Source of the DNA: Pseudomonas alcaligenes | Lineage (GTDB): Bacteria; Pseudomonadota; Gammaproteobacteria; Pseudomonadales; Pseudomonadaceae | Reading direction: 5' to 3' | NCBI RefSeq assembly: GCF_041729615.1 | Contig: NZ_CP154874.1 | Location: forward strand, 67,001-131,000 | DNA: 64,000 nt | Made by a program: the position numbers and the translations under genes | Part shown: positions 60,111 through 64,000 of the stretch, piece by piece | Position numbering within the stretch: position 1 is the stretch's first letter | How the letters are laid out: each line of letters opens with the position of its first letter | The notes under the pieces: model-generated | Seen by the model: only the letters and a program-made list of their open reading frames with translations | What the model was told of the DNA's origin: nothing | Database searches by the model: none

Positions 60111-61319
60111 ATGGAAAACCTCAACAGCGCCGTGGAAACCCTGATCCACGGCTCCAACACCCTGTTCATCCTGCTCGGCGCCATCATGGTCCTGGCCATG
60201 CACGCCGGCTTCGCCTTCCTCGAAGTGGGCACGGTGCGCCACAAGAACCAGGTCAACGCCCTGTCGAAGATCCTCTCGGACTTCGCCGTCTCGGCCCTGG
60301 CCTATTTCTTCGTCGGTTACTGGGTGGCCTATGGCGTCACCTTCCTCGAGCCGGCCGCGACCCTGACCGCCGGCAACGGCTATGCCCTGGTGAAGTTCTT
60401 CTTCCTGCTGACTTTCGCCGCCGCCATCCCGGCGATCATCTCCGGCGGTATCGCCGAGCGCGCCAAGTTCGGCCCGCAGCTGTGCGCCACGCTGCTGATC
60501 GTCGCCTTCGTCTACCCCTTCTTCGAGGGCCTGATCTGGAACGGCAACTTCGGCCTGCAGGCCTGGCTGACCGAGCGCTTCGGCGCCGCCTTCCACGATT
60601 TCGCCGGCTCGGTGGTGGTGCACGCGGTGGGCGGCTGGCTGGCCTTCGGCGCGGTGATCCTGCTCGGTCGCCGCGACGGCCGCTACCGCGATGGCCGCCT
60701 GGTGGCCTTCGCGCCGTCGAACATCCCGTTCCTTGCGCTCGGCTCGTGGATCCTGATCATCGGCTGGTTCGGCTTCAACGTGATGAGCGCGCAGACCCTG
60801 GGCAGCATCAGCGGCCTGGTGGCGGTCAACTCGCTGATGGCCATGGTTGGCGGCACGGTCGCCGCGCTGCTGGTCGGCCGCAACGACCCGGGCTTCCTGC
60901 ACAACGGTCCGCTGGCCGGCCTGGTGGCGGTGTGCGCCGGTTCCGACCTGATGCACCCGGTTGGCGCGCTGGTCACTGGCGCCATCGCCGGCGCCCTTTT
61001 CGTCTGGGCCTTCACCGCTACCCAGGTGAAGTGGAAGATCGACGACGTGCTCGGCGTCTGGCCGCTGCACGGCCTGTGCGGCGTGTGGGGCGGCATCGCC
61101 TGCGGCATCTTCGGCCAGAGCTACCTGGGCGGCCTGGGCGGCGTCAGCCTGGCCAGCCAGCTGATCGGCACCGCCCTGGGCGTGCTGGTGGCGCTGGTGG
61201 GCGGCTTCCTGGTCTATGGCCTGCTCAAGGCCGCGACCGGCATCCGCCTGAACCAGGAGCAGGAGTACTACGGTGCCGACCTGTCGATCCACAAGATCGG
61301 TGCCAACGGTCAGGACTGA
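60111..61319 (+). CDS. Ammonium transporter (Amt family)
   Basis: The 402-residue protein has eleven membrane helices and the conserved pore residues: twin His171 (VVVHAVGGW) and His320 (WPLHGLCGVWGG), the recruitment Asp163 in FHDFAGS, and AFLEVGTVRHKN at the entrance. It transports ammonium. Unlike the usual glnK-amtB pair it stands alone and lacks an N-terminal signal peptide, so it is likely a second Amt paralogue. Confidence 0.95.
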   Translation: MENLNSAVETLIHGSNTLFILLGAIMVLAMHAGFAFLEVGTVRHKNQVNALSKILSDFAVSALAYFFVGYWVAYGVTFLEPAATLTAGNGYALVKFFFLLTFAAAIPAIISGGIAERAKFGPQLCATLLIVAFVYPFFEGLIWNGNFGLQAWLTERFGAAFHDFAGSVVVHAVGGWLAFGAVILLGRRDGRYRDGRLVAFAPSNIPFLALGSWILIIGWFGFNVMSAQTLGSISGLVAVNSLMAMVGGTVAALLVGRNDPGFLHNGPLAGLVAVCAGSDLMHPVGALVTGAIAGALFVWAFTATQVKWKIDDVLGVWPLHGLCGVWGGIACGIFGQSYLGGLGGVSLASQLIGTALGVLVALVGGFLVYGLLKAATGIRLNQEQEYYGADLSIHKIGANGQD

Positions 61320-61336
61320 GTCCGCGCCGGATAAAG

Positions 61337-61363
61337 AAAAGCCCGCCGTATGGCGGGCTTTTT
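61337..61363. terminator. Rho-independent terminator after the ammonium transporter
   Basis: An 11-bp stem AAAAGCCCGCC / GGCGGGCTTTT with a 4-nt loop lies between convergent genes and gives T-tracts on both strands. Confidence 0.92.
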
Positions 61364-61377
61364 CGTGGTGCTCCGGT

Positions 61378-62643
61378 TTACCAGAGCGCCAGGGTGTAGC
61401 TGAGGATCAGGCGGTTCTCGTCCAGGTCGTTGCCGAAGTTGGAGCGTACCGTGGCGTTGCGCCACTTCACGCCGAAGTTCTTCAGCGGACCGTCCTGGAA
61501 CACGTAGGCGATGTCGGTGTTGCGCTCCCACTCCTTGCCCTCGGACAGACCAGCACCGCGATCGACGTTGTCGCCGGACAGGTAGCGGGTCATGAAGGTC
61601 AGGCCGGGGATGCCGATGGCGGCGAAGTTGTAGTCGTAGCGGGCCTGCCAGGACTTCTCGTCCTTGAAGGCGAAGTCGCCGATCTGCACGTAGTTGACCA
61701 GGAAGGGGTCGGTGCCGCCGATGTAGGCGTAGCCGGTGTCGCCGTTCATCTGCTGGTAGCCCAGGCCGAAGGCATGGCCGCCGAGGGCATAGGTGAACAT
61801 GGCGCCGAAGGCCTTGTTGTCGACGTTGGTGTCGCCATCGTCGGTGGAGCGGGCGAAACGGATATCGCTCTTCAGGCTCTGCTGGTCGCCCAGCGGCAGG
61901 ACGTGCACGGCGCTGAGGATGTGCTGCCGGTAGAAGTTGTCCAGGGCGCCGTAGTGGTAGGCGGTGGTCAGCTGGTCGTTCCACTTGTAGCTGGCGCCGG
62001 CGAAGTTGAACTCGTCGCTGTCGACCCCGCTGGTGCCGGTGAAGCCGCGGCCGGTGCCAGTGGTCATGACCATGGTCTCGTGGTCCGAGGAATCACGCTG
62101 GTTGACCCGGCTCAGCTGGCCGGCATCGAAGGTCAGCCCGGCGATTTCCTGGGAGTTGATCCAGCCGCCCTGGAAGCTCTGCGGCAGCAGGCGCGAGTCG
62201 TTGGCCTGGACCACCGGCAGCTTGGGCATCAGGGTGCCGGCCTTGAGCACGCTGTTGGAGACCTTGACCTTGGCGGTGACGCCGAGGTCGCCGTAGCTGT
62301 CCTGGGCTTCGCCACTCTCGCGGTCGCGCTGCAGCAGGCCGGTGCCGCTGGTGCCGCCACCGGAGTCGAGTTTCAGGCCCAGGGTGCCGATGGCGTCGAC
62401 GCCGAAGCCGACGGTGCCTTCGGTGTAGCCGGATTCAACGCGCAGCAGGAAGCCCTGGGCCCATTCCTCGGCCTTGGACTGGGCGGCACCTTCCTGGCGG
62501 AAGTCGCGGTTCATGTAGAAGTTGCGCAGCTCCACACTGGCCTTGCTGTCTTCGATGAAGGCGGCCTGGCTGATGGTCGGCAGGGTGAGGCTGGTGCCCA
62601 GCGCGGCGAGGGCCACGCCGCGGGCAAGGGGGGACTTGCTCAT
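61378..62643 (-). CDS. OprD-family outer-membrane porin
   Basis: The 421-residue protein has a signal peptide (MSKSPLARGVALAALGTSLTLPTISQA) and the OprD start AAFIEDSKASVELRNFYMNRDF, alternating amphipathic strands, and a C-terminal aromatic residue (LILSYTLALW) for outer-membrane insertion. It is one of the substrate-specific 18-strand channels for small carboxylates or amino acids; the subfamily (OccD or OccK type) cannot be fixed from inspection. Confidence 0.95.
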   Translation of the reverse strand: MSKSPLARGVALAALGTSLTLPTISQAAFIEDSKASVELRNFYMNRDFRQEGAAQSKAEEWAQGFLLRVESGYTEGTVGFGVDAIGTLGLKLDSGGGTSGTGLLQRDRESGEAQDSYGDLGVTAKVKVSNSVLKAGTLMPKLPVVQANDSRLLPQSFQGGWINSQEIAGLTFDAGQLSRVNQRDSSDHETMVMTTGTGRGFTGTSGVDSDEFNFAGASYKWNDQLTTAYHYGALDNFYRQHILSAVHVLPLGDQQSLKSDIRFARSTDDGDTNVDNKAFGAMFTYALGGHAFGLGYQQMNGDTGYAYIGGTDPFLVNYVQIGDFAFKDEKSWQARYDYNFAAIGIPGLTFMTRYLSGDNVDRGAGLSEGKEWERNTDIAYVFQDGPLKNFGVKWRNATVRSNFGNDLDENRLILSYTLALW

Positions 62644-62755
62644 TGTTATTGTCCTCGGCTGGTGATGGCGGCCCGGTTGTCCGGTCCGGTTGCAGCGAGG
62701 GCGAATAAACCACTTTGCCGCGGCGGCGGCCTCTAGACCTTGGTCGAGTCGAGCC

Positions 62756-63613
62756 TCACTCGATCCAGCGCGGGTAGTAGCCGATCCGGCGTTGCACCGC
62801 TTCGTCGTGGGCCGGGATCACGGTCAGGTCGGGATGCTCTTGCAGCAGGCGATGGACCCTCTCCAGCTGCAGACGGGTGCCCTGTGGGTCGTTGTCGACC
62901 ATGCGCTTGCTGATCCAGAACTTCTCCCGCGGGCCGGTGAAGCCCTCCAGGCGCCAGCTGGTGTCGCCGGTGAAAAAGAAGCGCCGGCCGTCGTCGAGGG
63001 TGAGGAACAGCCCCACCGAGCCCGGGGTATGGCCGTCCAGCGGCACCAGCACCAGGCTGCCATCGCCGAACATGTCGTGGCTGCGTTCGAAGCCCATGAA
63101 GGGCTGGGCGGCGTAGAGGAAAGGCACCCAGCGCACACCGTGGGCGAACTGGCTGGGCAGTACCGCCGGCGGGCCGGCGATCTGGCTGAACTCGATTTCC
63201 TCGTAGGGCGCCCACACCGGAACCTCGGCGAAATCGGCCAGGCCCGAGGCGTGGTCCCAGTGGCTGTGGGTGAGGAGGATGCGGTCGATGCGGATGCCGT
63301 CGCGCTCCAGCTGGTCGCGCACCGGGGTAACCTTGCCATAGCGCAGCAGCGGCTTGTCGTACCAGGGCATCTCCGCTTCGAACTGCCGGTCCACCTGGCG
63401 GCCCAGGGAGGTGTCCAGCAGCAGGGTGGCGGCGTGGTGCTCGATCAGCACGGCGACGTGGTTGGCGATGGCCTTCTCGGTCCAGGCGCCACCTTCGATG
63501 GTGAAGGCGTCACGGGTCTCGGTCTCGGCGGTCTTGACCAGGGCGAAGCGCAGGCCGGCGGCCTGGCCGGTGCCGGCAAGGACCAGCAGCAGGCAGAGAA
63601 GCAGGATACGCAT
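62756..63613 (-). CDS. Exported metallo-beta-lactamase-fold hydrolase
   Basis: The 285-residue protein has a signal peptide (MRILLLCLLLVLAGTGQAAG) and the MBL-fold motifs: HVAVLIEHHAATLLLDTS, LLTHSHWDHASG (HxHxDH), DGHTPGS, FTGDTSW and IPAHDEA. This set resembles lactonase or glyoxalase-II-like members more than antibiotic-degrading ones. AAGGAG lies 8 nt before the ATG, within the coupled junction to the upstream gene. Confidence 0.92.
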   Translation of the reverse strand: MRILLLCLLLVLAGTGQAAGLRFALVKTAETETRDAFTIEGGAWTEKAIANHVAVLIEHHAATLLLDTSLGRQVDRQFEAEMPWYDKPLLRYGKVTPVRDQLERDGIRIDRILLTHSHWDHASGLADFAEVPVWAPYEEIEFSQIAGPPAVLPSQFAHGVRWVPFLYAAQPFMGFERSHDMFGDGSLVLVPLDGHTPGSVGLFLTLDDGRRFFFTGDTSWRLEGFTGPREKFWISKRMVDNDPQGTRLQLERVHRLLQEHPDLTVIPAHDEAVQRRIGYYPRWIE

Positions 63614-63615
63614 GT

Positions 63616-64000
63616 TCAGGCTCCTTGAACGGGCAGGTAGGGCGACGGTTCGGCGGCGCCGAAGGCCAGCGGCAGGCGGGCGCGGCGCAGGCGCCAGCGA
63701 CCGGGACTGAGCGCCAGCATGCGTTCGGCGCCGGGTGGTGCGGGCTCGGCGTAGTCCTCGGGCCACACCAGCTCGGCGCGGGCTTCCAGATGCAGCAGAT
63801 CGCCGCTGGCGAAATCGATCCACAGCAGCGCGCAGCGCGGCTCCAGCAACAGGTTGCCGAGGGTGTTGAACATGAAGTTGCCGCTGTAGTCGGGCAGCCA
63901 CAGGCGGCCGTCGGCGCCCAGGCGGACGAAGCCGGGCGGGCCGCCACGGTGCGAGACATCGATGTCCTCGCCATGGCAGCTGGCGATGAACAGGGTGTCG
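63616..64000 (-). CDS. Pyridoxamine-5'-phosphate-oxidase-like FMN-binding protein (partial, runs off right edge)
   Basis: The minus-strand frame is open from the right window edge to a TGA at 63616-63618 (about 127 codons, C-terminal part). The visible portion, DTLFIASCHGEDIDVSHRGG followed by GFVRLGADGRLWLPDYSGNFMFNTLGNLLLEPR, fits the split-barrel flavin-binding fold of the PNPOx-like superfamily. The N-terminus is beyond the window. The stop lies 2 nt before the MBL start, so the two are one operon. Confidence 0.8.
   Translation of the reverse strand, partial: DTLFIASCHGEDIDVSHRGGPPGFVRLGADGRLWLPDYSGNFMFNTLGNLLLEPRCALLWIDFASGDLLHLEARAELVWPEDYAEPAPPGAERMLALSPGRWRLRRARLPLAFGAAEPSPYLPVQGA

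Overview
The window is high-GC chromosomal DNA from a Pseudomonas (sensu lato). The evidence is the gacA-uvrC-pgsA cluster followed by a tRNA Gly/Cys/Leu cluster, the fabA-fabB operon next to a RetS-partner type hybrid kinase, an OprD-family porin, and a large set of cyclic-di-GMP and chemotaxis proteins. Gene order resembles parts of the P. aeruginosa genome (the gacA, htpG, fabAB/gpsA and nitrate-assimilation neighbourhoods) joined in a different order, so this is a related species. I do not assign the species.

Region 1-2893 is the end of an integrated element. It holds a partial AAA ATPase that runs off the left edge, an AlpA-type regulator, a P4-type tyrosine integrase and a 56-nt copy of a tRNA-Ser 3' half that marks the attachment site. 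The core chromosome resumes with gacA (TTG start), uvrC, pgsA and the tRNAs (2894-6597). Then come small membrane and thioesterase genes, htpG behind a near-consensus heat-shock promoter, and an MHYT hybrid kinase translationally coupled to a response regulator with an HD-GYP domain (6659-17349). Region 17385-25065 carries pirin, OsmC, two chemotaxis receptors, a periplasmic binding protein, a TTG-initiated amidohydrolase and a DUF3859-like protein.

Region 25121-33500 is lipid and signalling: fabB/fabA with a DesT-like operator, a hybrid kinase, gpsA, a DUF4389-like protein, sixA, an acyl-CoA ligase behind a palindromic operator, and a methyltransferase. Region 33513-42016 is a nitrate-assimilation locus on the minus strand: nitrate/nitrite transporter, PP2C-Ser/Thr kinase fusion, FAD/NADH oxidoreductase, molybdenum nitrate reductase and a siroheme methyltransferase. 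The transporter and the oxidoreductase each have a sigma-54 promoter followed by a two-hairpin leader of the ANTAR (NasT) antitermination type that overlaps an intrinsic terminator. No nitrite reductase is present in the window.

Region 42120-64000 is mixed metabolism, transport and signalling: cytochrome c, thioesterase, a ZIP-like protein without its metal-binding histidines, pyrF, an SDR, BASS, BenE and LysE transporters, a MarR/aminotransferase/GST module around a perfect palindrome, a large HD-GYP sensor with an insertion, FUSC, dGTPase, a GGDEF cyclase facing an EAL phosphodiesterase, an ammonium transporter, an OprD porin, an MBL hydrolase and a partial flavin-reductase-like gene. Two proteins 38 kb apart, a soluble chemotaxis receptor and the EAL phosphodiesterase, end in what looks like the same C-terminal sensor domain. 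I found no CRISPR array, insertion sequence or rRNA.
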